A DNA stretch of 64,000 nucleotides. Origin: Roseiarcus sp963709655 (GTDB taxonomy: Bacteria > Pseudomonadota > Alphaproteobacteria > Rhizobiales > Beijerinckiaceae). Location: the NCBI GenBank assembly GCA_963709655.1, contig CAVPXF010000010.1, positions 97,449-161,448 on the forward strand, given 5' to 3'. How positions within the stretch are numbered: position 1 is the first letter of the stretch; each line of letters opens with the position of its first letter. The position numbers were made by a program, and so were the translations under genes. Positions 9,800 to 18,137 of this stretch are shown here, one piece after another. Under the pieces are notes generated by a model that made no database searches, was not told the DNA's origin, and saw only the letters and a list, made by a program, of their open reading frames with translations.

Positions 9800-10597
9800 G
9801 TGTCGCGCGCCGGCTTCTATCGCTTTGGCGAGGCGCGCGCGCCCAAGCGGACGGAAGCGGACCTGCGCGACAAAATCCAGAAGATTGCGCTCGAAAATCG
9901 CTTCTACGGCTATCGGCGGGTCTGCCGCGACCTCTGGCGGATCCATGGCCTCAAGGTCAACCACAAGCATGTCCTTCGCCTCATGCGCGAGGACAATCTG
10001 CTCTGCCTGCGGCAAAAGCCGTTCGTTCCCTACACCACCAACAGCCGGCACGAGTTCCCGATCGTCGCCAATCTGACGCGAGGACGTATCCCAACCGGGC
10101 TCGATCAGATCTGGGTCGCCGACATTACTTATGTCCGGCTGGCCGCGCAGTTCGTCTACCTGGCCGTCGTTCTCGACGCTTTTTCGCGCCGGGTGATCGG
10201 CTGGGCGCTCGCCGACCATCTCGAGGCGAGCCTGGCGATCGAGGCGCTCGACATGGCCTTGACCGCCCGAAACCCCGCGCCCGGCCTCATCCATCACTCC
10301 GACCGGGGGGTGCAATACGCCTGCGCCGACTACGGCGAAAAGCTCGTGGAGCGAGGGGTCCTGATCAGCATGAGCCGCGCCGGCAACCCTTATGACAACG
10401 CCAAGGCCGAGCGCTTCATGCGCACCCTCAAGGAGGAAGAAGTGAACGGCAAGACTTATGCGTCGATCGACGAGGCTCGAACCCATATCGGCGCCTTCCT
10501 CGAAACCGTCTATAATCGAGGCCGACTGCATTCCGCCCTCGGCTACAAACCCCCGGTCGAGTTCGAAGCCGAACTCCGCCAACCCGAAACCGTCTGA
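9800..10597 (+). CDS. IS3-family transposase OrfB (DDE integrase)
   Basis: The product starts at a GTG and runs 265 residues. It has the HTH_21-type N-terminus (ENRFYGYRRVCRDLWRIHG) and the rve integrase core: first Asp in QIWVADITYV, second Asp in HHSDRGVQYA, and Glu in NPYDNAKAERFMRTLKEEE. It cuts and joins DNA ends. Family members normally start further upstream in the minus-one frame of OrfA. That frame does contain RDAIYAVIEEMTAQ just upstream, but a further minus-one step near 9755-9765 is needed to join it to RPSVEHLCQIGCVSRAGFYR. The copy therefore probably carries a one-base deletion and may be inactive as OrfAB. Confidence 0.9.
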   Translation: MSRAGFYRFGEARAPKRTEADLRDKIQKIALENRFYGYRRVCRDLWRIHGLKVNHKHVLRLMREDNLLCLRQKPFVPYTTNSRHEFPIVANLTRGRIPTGLDQIWVADITYVRLAAQFVYLAVVLDAFSRRVIGWALADHLEASLAIEALDMALTARNPAPGLIHHSDRGVQYACADYGEKLVERGVLISMSRAGNPYDNAKAERFMRTLKEEEVNGKTYASIDEARTHIGAFLETVYNRGRLHSALGYKPPVEFEAELRQPETV

Positions 10598-10666
10598 AAG
10601 GACACAAACCAAAGCCCTGTCACTCAAATCCAGTGTCTCAGCCGAGGGGGGCAGTTCAGACGATCG

Positions 10667-11905
10667 TCACGGAATTATCAAGGGTTCGGCGTCCGAGAGG
10701 CGGCGGACGATCCCGAAACCGTGGGATTCTTCGTCCCATTTCACGCCGTGGACCGGCACCACGAACTTCGGCCGAATGGATGCCGCGAAGGCGCGCAAAT
10801 CGGCTGGGGAGGCGTGACCGCTAGTGTGAATATAGGCGATCTCCGCGCCCGCAGATCTGCACCACTCAAGGGCTTCCGTGTGATAGGGGTCCGAGAGATA
10901 ACCGCGCCACATCGAAAAGTTGAACGCGTCATCGGCGCTCGGCACAACGCCCGCCCGTTGATAGTCGCGGATCAACCCACGGCGCAGAGTCACAACATGG
11001 CGACCCCCTGCAATCTGCCTTGCCGAGATGCCGTTTTGCGCCATTCGTTCGACGAAATCCTCGCGGCCCTGGCTTGCGTAACTGCTCCGCAGGCCTTTCG
11101 TCACGACGACCTTCAGATTCGAGAATCCCGCATGCGGCAGGCGGGTTCCCTGAGAAATGCGATCGAGGACGTCGGCGGTGTATAGGTCTATTCCGAGCGT
11201 CCGCCCGGTGCGCGTGGCGGCTCGATAGAGCGTCACTGTCCGGTCGATATTCTGGCCAGACCATGCGACGAAGACACGTCCCCGAGTGCGTTCGAAAAGT
11301 TCAACGAAATCGTTCTCAAGCTCACTTTCCGATTTCACCGGCTTGTCCGATCCGAGATTTGTTCCCTCGGTCAGAAGCACGTCGATGTCCTTCGGCGGAT
11401 GAGCCATCATCCAATCAACAAGCGTGGACTTCCGACCATGGCGACGAAAGTCGCCCGTATAGAGCAAACGCTTGCCCGCGCTTTCGACCAGAAGCATGTA
11501 CGCGTCAAAGGCGGAGTGGTCGGTCAGCATCGGAGTGACGGTAAACGCTCCAATTGTGAACGGCCCAGAACGACTGCCCCATGTCTCGAACTTCCGGTTG
11601 AGCGGGCGACGCGTGACTTCGCCGCTGACTGCAATCAATTTCGCCGAGCCCGATCCAGTCCAGATCGGCCATGTCGCCGGAAGCTCCTCGACCAGTCCCC
11701 AATGATCCTGGTGTGGGTGACTGATGAGGACGGTCGCTGGGCGGCTTCGGTCAAGCGACGCGGGCAGCAGGCCGGTCGCGCCGTCAGGCGCATCAAGCGG
11801 CCGCCCTGCATCAAGGATGAGTCGCTCGCCCTGCGGGTGCACGATCTCGATGCAGCTCCCGCCGATCTGCTGGGTCCCGCGGTGGACCGTGAGAGTAAGA
11901 CTCAA
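10667..11905 (-). CDS. MBL-fold (beta-CASP, RNase J-like) metallo-hydrolase
   Basis: 412 residues. The zinc motif HPHQDH is at 63-68, the GDFRRHGR region follows near 155, and the chain then enters a beta-CASP insertion. C-terminal motifs TSGHAS (about 366) and VPVHG (about 387) match RNase J and related nucleases. The chain is shorter than RNase J (about 550) and lacks its C-terminal domain. It probably cleaves RNA or DNA. The TTG start shares TTGA with the TGA stop of the PD-(D/E)XK gene, so the pair is translationally coupled. An IS3 element begins eight bases after the stop. Calling it a housekeeping RNase J would ignore the partner gene. I infer a role in defence or nucleic-acid processing, but nothing in the sequence proves it. 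Confidence 0.85.
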   Translation of the reverse strand: MSLTLTVHRGTQQIGGSCIEIVHPQGERLILDAGRPLDAPDGATGLLPASLDRSRPATVLISHPHQDHWGLVEELPATWPIWTGSGSAKLIAVSGEVTRRPLNRKFETWGSRSGPFTIGAFTVTPMLTDHSAFDAYMLLVESAGKRLLYTGDFRRHGRKSTLVDWMMAHPPKDIDVLLTEGTNLGSDKPVKSESELENDFVELFERTRGRVFVAWSGQNIDRTVTLYRAATRTGRTLGIDLYTADVLDRISQGTRLPHAGFSNLKVVVTKGLRSSYASQGREDFVERMAQNGISARQIAGGRHVVTLRRGLIRDYQRAGVVPSADDAFNFSMWRGYLSDPYHTEALEWCRSAGAEIAYIHTSGHASPADLRAFAASIRPKFVVPVHGVKWDEESHGFGIVRRLSDAEPLIIP

Positions 11906-12918
11906 TGGTGCTTCTCAAGCGTCATGTCGCTATGGCCGGTCACCATCTGGACGTGAATGTTGTGGGGCGCGCCGCGTAATTTTTGCAAATGTCCGTTCCG
12001 TTCAAAGCTGGTGTCTCTGTTGTCGAGATTTTCGATGACAAGGCGAGGTTTCCTATCGACAAGCAACGGCGGCGCGCCCGCATTCGCGGCGGCGACAATC
12101 CCCGGGCCAAGCTTTCCAATTCCACGATTCAAGCGCTCGAACACCAGCCCGCGGAACGCCACCAGCAGGCGGCAAGCGTTCTGATAGGCGGAGGCGACCA
12201 ATTCGCAGTGATTCTCGTAGCCTAGCCAACTAGTGTATCGCTTGAGCTGATCAACGACCTCGGGGGAACCGTCGCCCCGGCAGCGGAGGCGAGGGTCGTC
12301 AACGAGCTTAGCTTCCCAGAACACGATCTGCCATCTGTCGCCGGCCGGCTCAAGCGCAACGAGGTCCATCCGAGGCGCTATCCGCTCCCTTGGGGCGGGC
12401 GAATAGGCGGGCAGCGCCATTTCGAGGTCGATCGTGTCGGCGTTGTGCGCCACAATTGCGTCGACGAACTTCTTCTCATCGCCGACATGGCCATTGGCGT
12501 TCTCAATCCAGCACTTGAGGTCGGCGGCGCCCCGGTACTCTCGATCCTCGTATTTTTTGTTGCCCTGGAATCCCGCCAACGACAGGGTGACGTAGTCCTG
12601 ATTGTCGCACTTATCTCCGTAGACGTACTTGTTATGAATGCTCGCTCGGAGCGCGCCGCCGACGAAGTGGACCCTCGCGATCGACTGGCCACCCCGATAG
12701 AGGTTCACATATCTGTGGCGAATTGCCAGTCGAAGGTGATTGGATTCCTCACTGCGCGCCTGGCCGGTTGAAACGCGATTGTCCGCATCGACCCCATCCC
12801 GATGAATCGCGTCGCCCGCCGGTCTCCAATTGCGAAGCATGTCCGCGAACCAAGGGTTCGCCTTCAAAACCGGATCGGTGACGTCCTCGATGGCAAACGT
12901 GCGTCCAAACGTTGACAT
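11902..12918 (-). CDS. PD-(D/E)XK nuclease-like protein, partner of the MBL hydrolase
   Basis: 338 residues. The segment PRMDLVAL (Asp185) followed by QIVFWEAKLVDD (Glu202, Lys204) is the D-(x)n-ExK active site of the restriction-endonuclease-like fold. The QLKRYTSWL helix after it is also typical. The N-terminal 170 residues have no family I know; they begin FGRTFAIEDVTDPVLKANPW and include the polar segment YVYGDKCDNQDYV. It is the first gene of a two-gene operon with the beta-CASP hydrolase, overlapping by the TTGA. Codon use is less extreme than in the neighbouring pilus genes, and an IS and a REP transposase remnant flank the pair. These are signs of an accessory module. Substrate unknown. 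Confidence 0.7.
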   Translation of the reverse strand: MSTFGRTFAIEDVTDPVLKANPWFADMLRNWRPAGDAIHRDGVDADNRVSTGQARSEESNHLRLAIRHRYVNLYRGGQSIARVHFVGGALRASIHNKYVYGDKCDNQDYVTLSLAGFQGNKKYEDREYRGAADLKCWIENANGHVGDEKKFVDAIVAHNADTIDLEMALPAYSPAPRERIAPRMDLVALEPAGDRWQIVFWEAKLVDDPRLRCRGDGSPEVVDQLKRYTSWLGYENHCELVASAYQNACRLLVAFRGLVFERLNRGIGKLGPGIVAAANAGAPPLLVDRKPRLVIENLDNRDTSFERNGHLQKLRGAPHNIHVQMVTGHSDMTLEKHH

Positions 12919-13330
12919 GCTCGCTCCCTAATCAAACTCGTATATTCACTTGAGGGTCGGAGATATTCACACCTGCGATCAAGAAAGTTGGGGTGTGGCC
13001 AATCGGTCACACCGCAACAATGCGCGCCGAGCGGCCGCTGCGCCACGTGCGGAATGTCGCGCCCGTCCCTTAGTGCGAAGCGGCGTCACATGTTAATTCC
13101 CTCGGCGAGGAAGTCCCGCGTGAACAGCCCGCCGGTTATCAAAATTCGCCCTCGAATCGTCGCGCGCCGGTGGAGGCTGCACGGGGAGGCATCTGATTTG
13201 AACGGCGGCGAGCACGGCGGCGCAGCGTAGTCCCGGTTTTTTGCGAACCGCCCGTCCTTACTATTTGCGTCATATTTACGTGAAAGTACGTCTGGCGGCG
13301 AAGTGAGGCCTGTTCGTCGGCGCAGGTCCG
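12919..13330. other. Intergenic region upstream of the two-nuclease operon
   Basis: About 410 bp between the PD-(D/E)XK start and the REP-transposase remnant. It should contain the operon promoter. I see no ORF with a recognisable product and no clear operator. Confidence 0.4.
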
Positions 13331-13749
13331 GACGCGGCTGGCGGCAAGGGCGGAGGACCGGCGCTGGTCGAGCCTCCGCGCGCATCTTGCGGGCCGCGAA
13401 GACGAACTCATTAGAGCAAGATGAATTCAAGTCAATTCGTTCCCGTCATTGCGAGCGGAGCGAAGCAATCCATCCGATCGTCGGGCGTTCTACGATCCCC
13501 TGGATTGCTTCGTCGCTGCGCTCCTCGCAATGACGGCAGTGGTCAAACCTATATTCATCTTGCTCTAGCGTCGCGCCGGTCCTCGACCGCTCAGCCGGAC
13601 GTTTCGCCGATCTTATCGAGACGGCGCCGCCGGTTGAGGCGTTGTCGACCCTGCGGGCCGCCAGAACCATCGGGCGCCCGTTCGCGCTTGGTTCCCCAGC
13701 CTTCGTCGGCGGCTTGGCCGCCCTCACCGGCCGCGATCCGCGCCGATAG
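13331..13749 (+). pseudogene. REP-associated tyrosine transposase (RAYT) remnant, split by a REP palindrome
   Basis: Two pieces of a Y1-type transposase C-terminus flank a palindrome. Before it, frame zero reads LAARAEDRRWSSLRAHLAG then REDEL, matching the W-x-WSS-x-R-AHL region of RAYT proteins. After it, the frame ending at the TAG at 13747 reads VAPVLDRSAGRF, then AARTIGRPFALGSPAFV and GLAALTGRDPRR, the family's C-terminal GRP-G-F motif. Upstream of 13331 the match fades, so the catalytic HUH and Tyr part is absent. RAYT enzymes mobilise REP palindromes, and one sits inside this gene. It is not expected to be functional. Confidence 0.65.
13412..13567. repeat. Compound REP-type palindrome (156 bp)
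   Basis: The outer arms TAGAGCAAGATGAAT (13412-13426) and ATTCATCTTGCTCTA (13553-13567) are exact reverse complements. Inside them a second pair of arms starts CGTCATTGCGAGCG near 13444 and ends CGCTCCTCGCAATGACG near 13536, with GAAGCAATCCA and TGGATTGCTTC as inner segments. This inner palindrome matches the widespread alphaproteobacterial REP consensus as I remember it. The element lies exactly between the two pieces of a RAYT gene. Confidence 0.9.
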
Positions 13750-13912
13750 CAGCGCAAGCCGAAGGCGGCAGAGAGGGGATTGAGCAAACTGTCGTTGTAA
13801 CCCCCGCTGTAACCCCCGGGCCCGGATTCCATGCGACGCCGATATCCAGGTGACTCCTTTCGGGCGGCTCAACCGTCTTTGGTTCAGCGGGCGCGAACAT
13901 TGGAGCTGACCG

Positions 13913-14671
13913 ATGACCCTTAAGGACAAGACCATAGTTGTGACAGGCGGCAGCCGAGGCTTGGGCCTCGGGCTCGTCGAGGCCCTGGTGGATCAGGGCG
14001 CCAAGGTGACCGTCGTCGCGCGCGACCCGGCCGCGCTCGCCGCCGTGAAGCAGAGGCTCGGCGTCGCCGTCATCTCGGGCGACGTCAGCGAGGAGGGGGC
14101 CGCGGAGCGCATTCTCGCGGACGTCCGCCCCGACGTCCTGGTGCTGAACGCCGGCGCCACGCCGCGAATGGGGCCGCTCGATCAGGTAAGCTGGGAGGAC
14201 TTCTCCGTGGCCTGGGAAACGGACGTGAAGGCCGGGCTCTACTGGCTGCAAGCGGCGCTCAACCTGCCGCTGAATCCGGGAAGCCGCGTTCTGGTGGGCT
14301 CCAGCGGCGCGGCCGTGAACGGCTCGCCGCTCTCGGGCGGCTATGCGGGCGCCAAGCGGATGCTCTGGCTCATGGCGAAGTACGCGAATGGGGTCGCCAA
14401 ACAGAAAGAGCTGGGGATTCGATTCCAGGCGATCCTGCCGATGCAGATTGTCGGCGGGACTGGGGTCGGCGACGTGGCCGTCCGCGGCTACGCCCGGTCG
14501 CTGGGCCTGGAGCGCGACGCGTACCTGGCCCGGTTCGGCGCGCCGTTGCCGCCTCGCCAATTTGGCGAGCATGTGGTCGCCGTGCTGGACGATCCCCAGT
14601 ACGCTTCGGGCGTCGCCTTCGGCCTGAAAGGCGACACCGGAATCACGATCCTGGAGGAAGAGGCGACTTGA
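13913..14671 (+). CDS. Short-chain dehydrogenase/reductase
   Basis: 252 residues. The Rossmann motif TGGSRGLG is near residue 12, NAGA near 80, and the catalytic YxxxK appears as YAGAK near 144. A preceding GSSGAAV supplies the Ser. It oxidises or reduces an unknown alcohol or carbonyl substrate with NAD(P). The TGA stop overlaps the TTG start of the ECF sigma factor (TTGA), so the two are translationally coupled. ECF sigma factors with a C-terminal SnoaL-like domain are often linked to oxidoreductase genes. That suggests the SDR is a member of the sigma factor's regulon, an inference only. Confidence 0.88.
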   Translation: MTLKDKTIVVTGGSRGLGLGLVEALVDQGAKVTVVARDPAALAAVKQRLGVAVISGDVSEEGAAERILADVRPDVLVLNAGATPRMGPLDQVSWEDFSVAWETDVKAGLYWLQAALNLPLNPGSRVLVGSSGAAVNGSPLSGGYAGAKRMLWLMAKYANGVAKQKELGIRFQAILPMQIVGGTGVGDVAVRGYARSLGLERDAYLARFGAPLPPRQFGEHVVAVLDDPQYASGVAFGLKGDTGITILEEEAT

Positions 14672-15589
14672 GCGAACCCCCGTCCCCGTCGCCCACGCCG
14701 CGCCAGGAGCAGCTTTTGGCGCTCGCCAGCGGACTGCGGCCCGAGCTTCACCGCTATTGCGCGCGCCTGATGGGCTCGGTGATCGATGGCGAGGACGTGG
14801 TGCAGGATACATTCGCCCGGGCCTTGGCCGTGCTGGACGAGCTCGAGGAGGTTCCGCCTCTGCGCGCCTGGCTTTTCCAGATCGCCCACAATCGCGCGCT
14901 TGACCTCATGCGCAGCCGTGCGATCCGCGCGGCCGAGCCGCTCGACGCAGCCAATGAGATCGCGGACCCGGCGAGCCCAGACCCCCTGGAGGTCATGATG
15001 AGACGGGAGGCGGTCGAGACCGCAGTCACGCGGTTCGCTGAGCTTCCGACGACCCAGCGCAGCGTGGTGATCCTCAAGGACGTGCTTGACCAGTCCCTGG
15101 AGGAGATCGCCGCCATGCTCGATCTCACGGTCAATGCGGTGAAAGCTCACCTTGCGCGGGGACGGGCCCGGCTCAAGGCCATCAACGCCCAAGCCCCGGC
15201 TCAGGTCGCTCCGCGCCCGCCATCGCCCGAAGTGGCCCGCTATGTCGCCCTGTTCAATCAGCATGACTGGGACGGGCTGCGGGCGATGCTGGCCGACGAC
15301 GTCCGGCTGGTCCAGTCGACATATCCGCCCCGTGTGGGCGCCGCGAACGTTGGCATGTTCTTCGGCATCTATTCGCGCAAGCCCCCGGCGCGGCTTGCCC
15401 CCGCCTGGCTCGAAGGCCGCGAGGTGATCGCGGTTTACGAGGATCCTCAAGCCGCCAAGCCCAGCTATCTGATGTGGCTGGAATGGCGGGGTGGCCGAAT
15501 TCAGCTTCATCCGCGACACCAAATATGTGCGCTACGTGATCGACGACGCGGAGTTGGTGTTTGCGCCCGGCGCCGCGCCTCCAGACTAG
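14668..15589 (+). CDS. ECF RNA polymerase sigma factor with SnoaL-like C-terminus (frameshift at 15500)
   Basis: Sigma region 2 covers about residues 20-90 (GEDVVQDTFARAL, AWLFQIAHNRALDLMR) and region 4 about 120-165 (LPTTQRSVVILKDVLDQSLE, LDLTVNAVKAHLARGRARL). A SnoaL/NTF2-like domain follows (VARYVALFNQHDWDGLRAM), as in ECF41 and SigJ types where it modulates activity. The frame breaks after MWLEWRGGRI. Removing one T from GAATTC at 15497-15502 restores the chain, which then reads SFIRDTKYVRYVIDDAELV and stops at 15587-15589 (about 306 residues). The native site would be GAATC, a CcrM methylation motif, so I regard the break as a likely sequencing error. The TTG start is coupled to the SDR gene. 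Confidence 0.87.
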
Positions 15590-15738
15590 ACTGTCGCCCA
15601 CGAGCCCCCGCTCGGCCCGACGATCGGAACACGAGCCTCCGCTCCGCCGCCTCAGTTCCCGTGATGGATCGTAACTGCCAACGCGTTCGACCGATGGCGA
15701 GCGCCCCCACCACCATGCCAAAGGGCGTCTGTTTGGAC

Positions 15739-15756
15739 GCCCGTCTGACGACGGGC
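15739..15756. repeat. Short hairpin GCCCGTC-NNNN-GACGGGC
   Basis: A seven-base perfect stem with a four-base loop, followed by TAT. Very similar hairpins lie at 45941-45958 and, shorter, at 48531-48544, each next to dispersed repeats. No T-run follows, so a terminator role is uncertain. It could close the SDR-sigma transcript. Confidence 0.55.
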
Positions 15757-15764
15757 TATGGCAC

Positions 15765-15856
15765 GGTCCCCCTGCCCCGCGCTGACGCGCAGGGGAGGAA
15801 GGGCGCCGGCGCCTCTCCTCCCCCATGGAGCGAAAGCGGAATGGGGGAGGGGGACC
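15765..15856. repeat. 92-bp dispersed palindromic repeat, copy 1
   Basis: It begins GGTCCCCCTGCCCCGCGCTG and ends with GGGGGAGGGGGACC, so the ends are inverted repeats. A second 92-bp copy lies at 57717-57808 in the opposite orientation, sharing the GGAGGAAGGGCGCCGGCGCC-type centre and the CGCTGACGCGCAGGGG arm. It sits in the gap after the ECF sigma gene. Confidence 0.85.
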
Positions 15857-16110
15857 GGCCGAAGGCCGGTGGAGAGGGCGGTCGCTTCGGTCACGTCGGC
15901 TTCGAAACTCGAATCCGTGACTCTCGCCATTCCTGACATCATCCGCCTCCCTACCCCTTTCGGGGGAGCAACCGTTGTTTGGGAGCGCGAACAATCACAC
16001 TCCAGCACTTTGTATAGCATCGTGACGCCAACGGCGTGTTGCGGCAGATCAATCCCTGGCTGAGCGGGCCCGCAGCGTTTGGAAGCCGGCTCGGTTTCGG
16101 CAGCCGGCCC
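15857..16110. other. Intergenic region between sigma factor and tadC
   Basis: About 250 bp downstream of both convergent genes. Apart from the flanking palindromic repeat, I see no gene or clear terminator. Confidence 0.4.
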
Positions 16111-17089
16111 TCAGTTCCAGTGATTGATCTGGATCGCTGCGGGCGAGAGGATGGCGGCGAACAGGGCGGGAAGGAAAAACAGGATCATCGGCACGGTGAG
16201 CGTCGGCGGCAGCGCCGCGGCCTTCTTCTCCGCAGCCGTCATGCGCAGATCGCGACTTTCCTGGGCGAGCACGCGCAGGGCGGCGCCGAGCGGCGTGCCG
16301 TAGCGCTCGGCCTGCGCGAGGACGGTGGTGAGCGCGCGTATCGAATCGAGCCCCGTGCGCGTCGCGAGATTTTCGAACGCGGTCCGCCGTTCGGCGAGAT
16401 AGGACATTTCCGCCGCCAGCAGGCCCATTTCCTCGGCCATGGGGATGCTCTCGATGCCGATTTCCTCGGCAACCTTGCGCGCCGAGAGCTCAATCGACAT
16501 GCCCGAACTCGACGCAAATCAAGAGCAGGTCGAGCGCGTTGGGATAGGCGCGCTCGAGCGCCTTCTTGCGCTTGACGATCGTGTTCCTGAGAAACAGCGA
16601 CGGCGCCTGGATGCCGAGATAGGCCGCTGCGATCGCCGCGCCGAGCTTGAGGAAGAACGGCTGGCTCCACTTGAGGACGAAAAAGACGTAGATGAGGGTG
16701 ATCAGGAAAAAAGCGATCGGCGCGGCCATCCGGAAGGCGAGAAAGGCGTATTCAGCGCCGGGGCCTCGGAAGCCTGCCATCGCCAGCTGCCTTTTGGCCG
16801 TCTCGACGCCCAGCCAGCGCTGGAGATCGAAACGCTCGACCAGCTGCTTGGCAAGGCGGCTCGGTTTCATCCGCACCGCCGACCGCTTGTCGGCCGCGGT
16901 TAGCTTCTCCCGCTCTCGAGCGCGGATGCGTTCGCGCTCGACGCCGACCGCCTTGATCCGCCGGGCGAGCGGATCGGGGCTAAGCCAGGGCGCGACTGTG
17001 GCGGCGATGGCCGCAGCGGCCGCTGCGATCGCGACGAGCAGCGCGATCCGGTGCGGATCGGTCAGGAAGGCCGGGATCTCGTACGCCAT
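16111..17089 (-). CDS. tadC: Type II secretion F domain protein TadC (frameshift at 16506)
   Basis: An inner-membrane platform protein of the Flp/Tad pilus. N-terminal part: helix 1 (IALLVAIAAAAAAIAATVAPW), a basic cytoplasmic segment and two more helices. The frame breaks after NALDLLLICVE. Removing one base from AA at 16506-16507 (GAGTTCG to GAGTCG on the coding strand) continues it as SGMSIELSARKVAEEIG and through the GspF domain to the final helix VPMILFFLPALFAAILS, about 325 residues. That is the normal TadC size. The restored site is GAGTC, a CcrM motif. Last gene of the tad operon, 15 bp after tadB. Confidence 0.9.
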
Positions 17090-17104
17090 CGCGCCATTCT
17101 CCGA

Positions 17105-18064
17105 TCAGATATCGAAAGAGACCATTTTCTTCATCATCGCCACGCCGATGGCCATCCAGCCGATCGCGGCGGCGGCGATCCATTGGCCGTGCGTGGTCGT
17201 CCACAAGAGCGAGACGTATTTCGGGGAAGAGACGAAGAGCGCCCCCACCACCACGAACGGCACGATGCCGATGATGACCGCCGAGGCCTTCGCCTCCATC
17301 GACATTGCGCTGATCTTCGCCTTCATCTTCTTGCGCTCCCGCAGGACGCGGGACAGGTTGGACAGGGCCTCAGACAGGTTGCCGCCCGCCTGGCCCTGGA
17401 TCGAGATCACGATCGAGAAAAAATTGGTTTCGGCCACAGGAACACGCTGCGCCATGCGCTCGACGGCTTCCGGCAGAGTGAGCCCGACCGTTGTGGCCTG
17501 CACGATTTTGCGGAATTCGCCGCGCACCGGATTGTCGCACTCTTCGGCTGCGATGCGGATCGTGTCGCCGAGCGGCAGACCGGACCTGACGCCGCGCACG
17601 ATGATGTCGATCGCCGCCGGGAAATTGGCGATGAACTTCGTGATCCGGCGCCGGCAAAGCCATCTGAGCGCGAGTTGCGGCAGGCCAGCGCCGCCGGCCA
17701 CCGCGGCGGCCGCTGCGACAACGAGGCTGCCGAATTGGACCCAGGCCGCCGCTCCGATCGCGAGCCCCGCGATCGCGCAGGCAACCAGGAACTGCGACTG
17801 AGTCACCGAAAGACCAGCCTGCTCGATTCGGCTGCGCAAGTTGGCTCGCCGGCGGTTCGTTTTTTCCAGATCGCGCAGGCCGTCGGCGATCTGCTTGCGC
17901 CGCTGAGCCTTGTCGACCTGGACCGTGGCCGCGATCGCCTTGCCGGCCGGCCGCTGGACCGCCGCGCGGCGCTTGTCGGCGCGCGAGTTGCCGCCAAAGA
18001 TGAGCAGCGCGACGACCCCGACGGCAGACGCCGCGCCGCCGGCGAGAAGGATCGGCGAGATCAT
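17105..18064 (-). CDS. tadB: Type II secretion F domain protein TadB
   Basis: 319 residues, intact. An N-terminal helix (ISPILLAGGAASAVGVVALLIFG), a basic cytoplasmic stretch and two helices near 85-125 precede the GspF domain (about 150-280). That domain contains the glycine-rich motif SIQGQAGGNLSEALSNLS. Two helices close the chain (AVIIGIVPFVVVGALF and the region before VAMMKKM). With TadC it forms the inner-membrane platform on which the CpaF motor assembles Flp pilin. It lies between cpaF and tadC on the same strand. Confidence 0.94.
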   Translation of the reverse strand: MISPILLAGGAASAVGVVALLIFGGNSRADKRRAAVQRPAGKAIAATVQVDKAQRRKQIADGLRDLEKTNRRRANLRSRIEQAGLSVTQSQFLVACAIAGLAIGAAAWVQFGSLVVAAAAAVAGGAGLPQLALRWLCRRRITKFIANFPAAIDIIVRGVRSGLPLGDTIRIAAEECDNPVRGEFRKIVQATTVGLTLPEAVERMAQRVPVAETNFFSIVISIQGQAGGNLSEALSNLSRVLRERKKMKAKISAMSMEAKASAVIIGIVPFVVVGALFVSSPKYVSLLWTTTHGQWIAAAAIGWMAIGVAMMKKMVSFDI

Positions 18065-18137
18065 GCAACGCTCCGCCCGGGCGTTGCGCGCGCCCGCTGT
18101 TTGCGCCTGCGCGGGCTCGGATTGACTTCGACCCGCA

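Larger units (their letters stand above)
9282..10658 (+). mobile_element. IS3-family insertion sequence (1377 bp)
   Basis: The left end TGTACTGCCCCCCGAAAGTG and the reverse complement of the right end, TGAACTGCCCCCCTCGGCTG, are imperfect terminal inverted repeats. They stay similar for about 45 bp, including GAGACA and GAGTGACAG. Between them lie orfA (helix-turn-helix protein) and orfB (DDE integrase). I see no target-site duplication: the left flank ends GCAA and the right flank starts GACG. The right end is only eight bases beyond the stop codon of the metallo-beta-lactamase gene. Confidence 0.9.
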
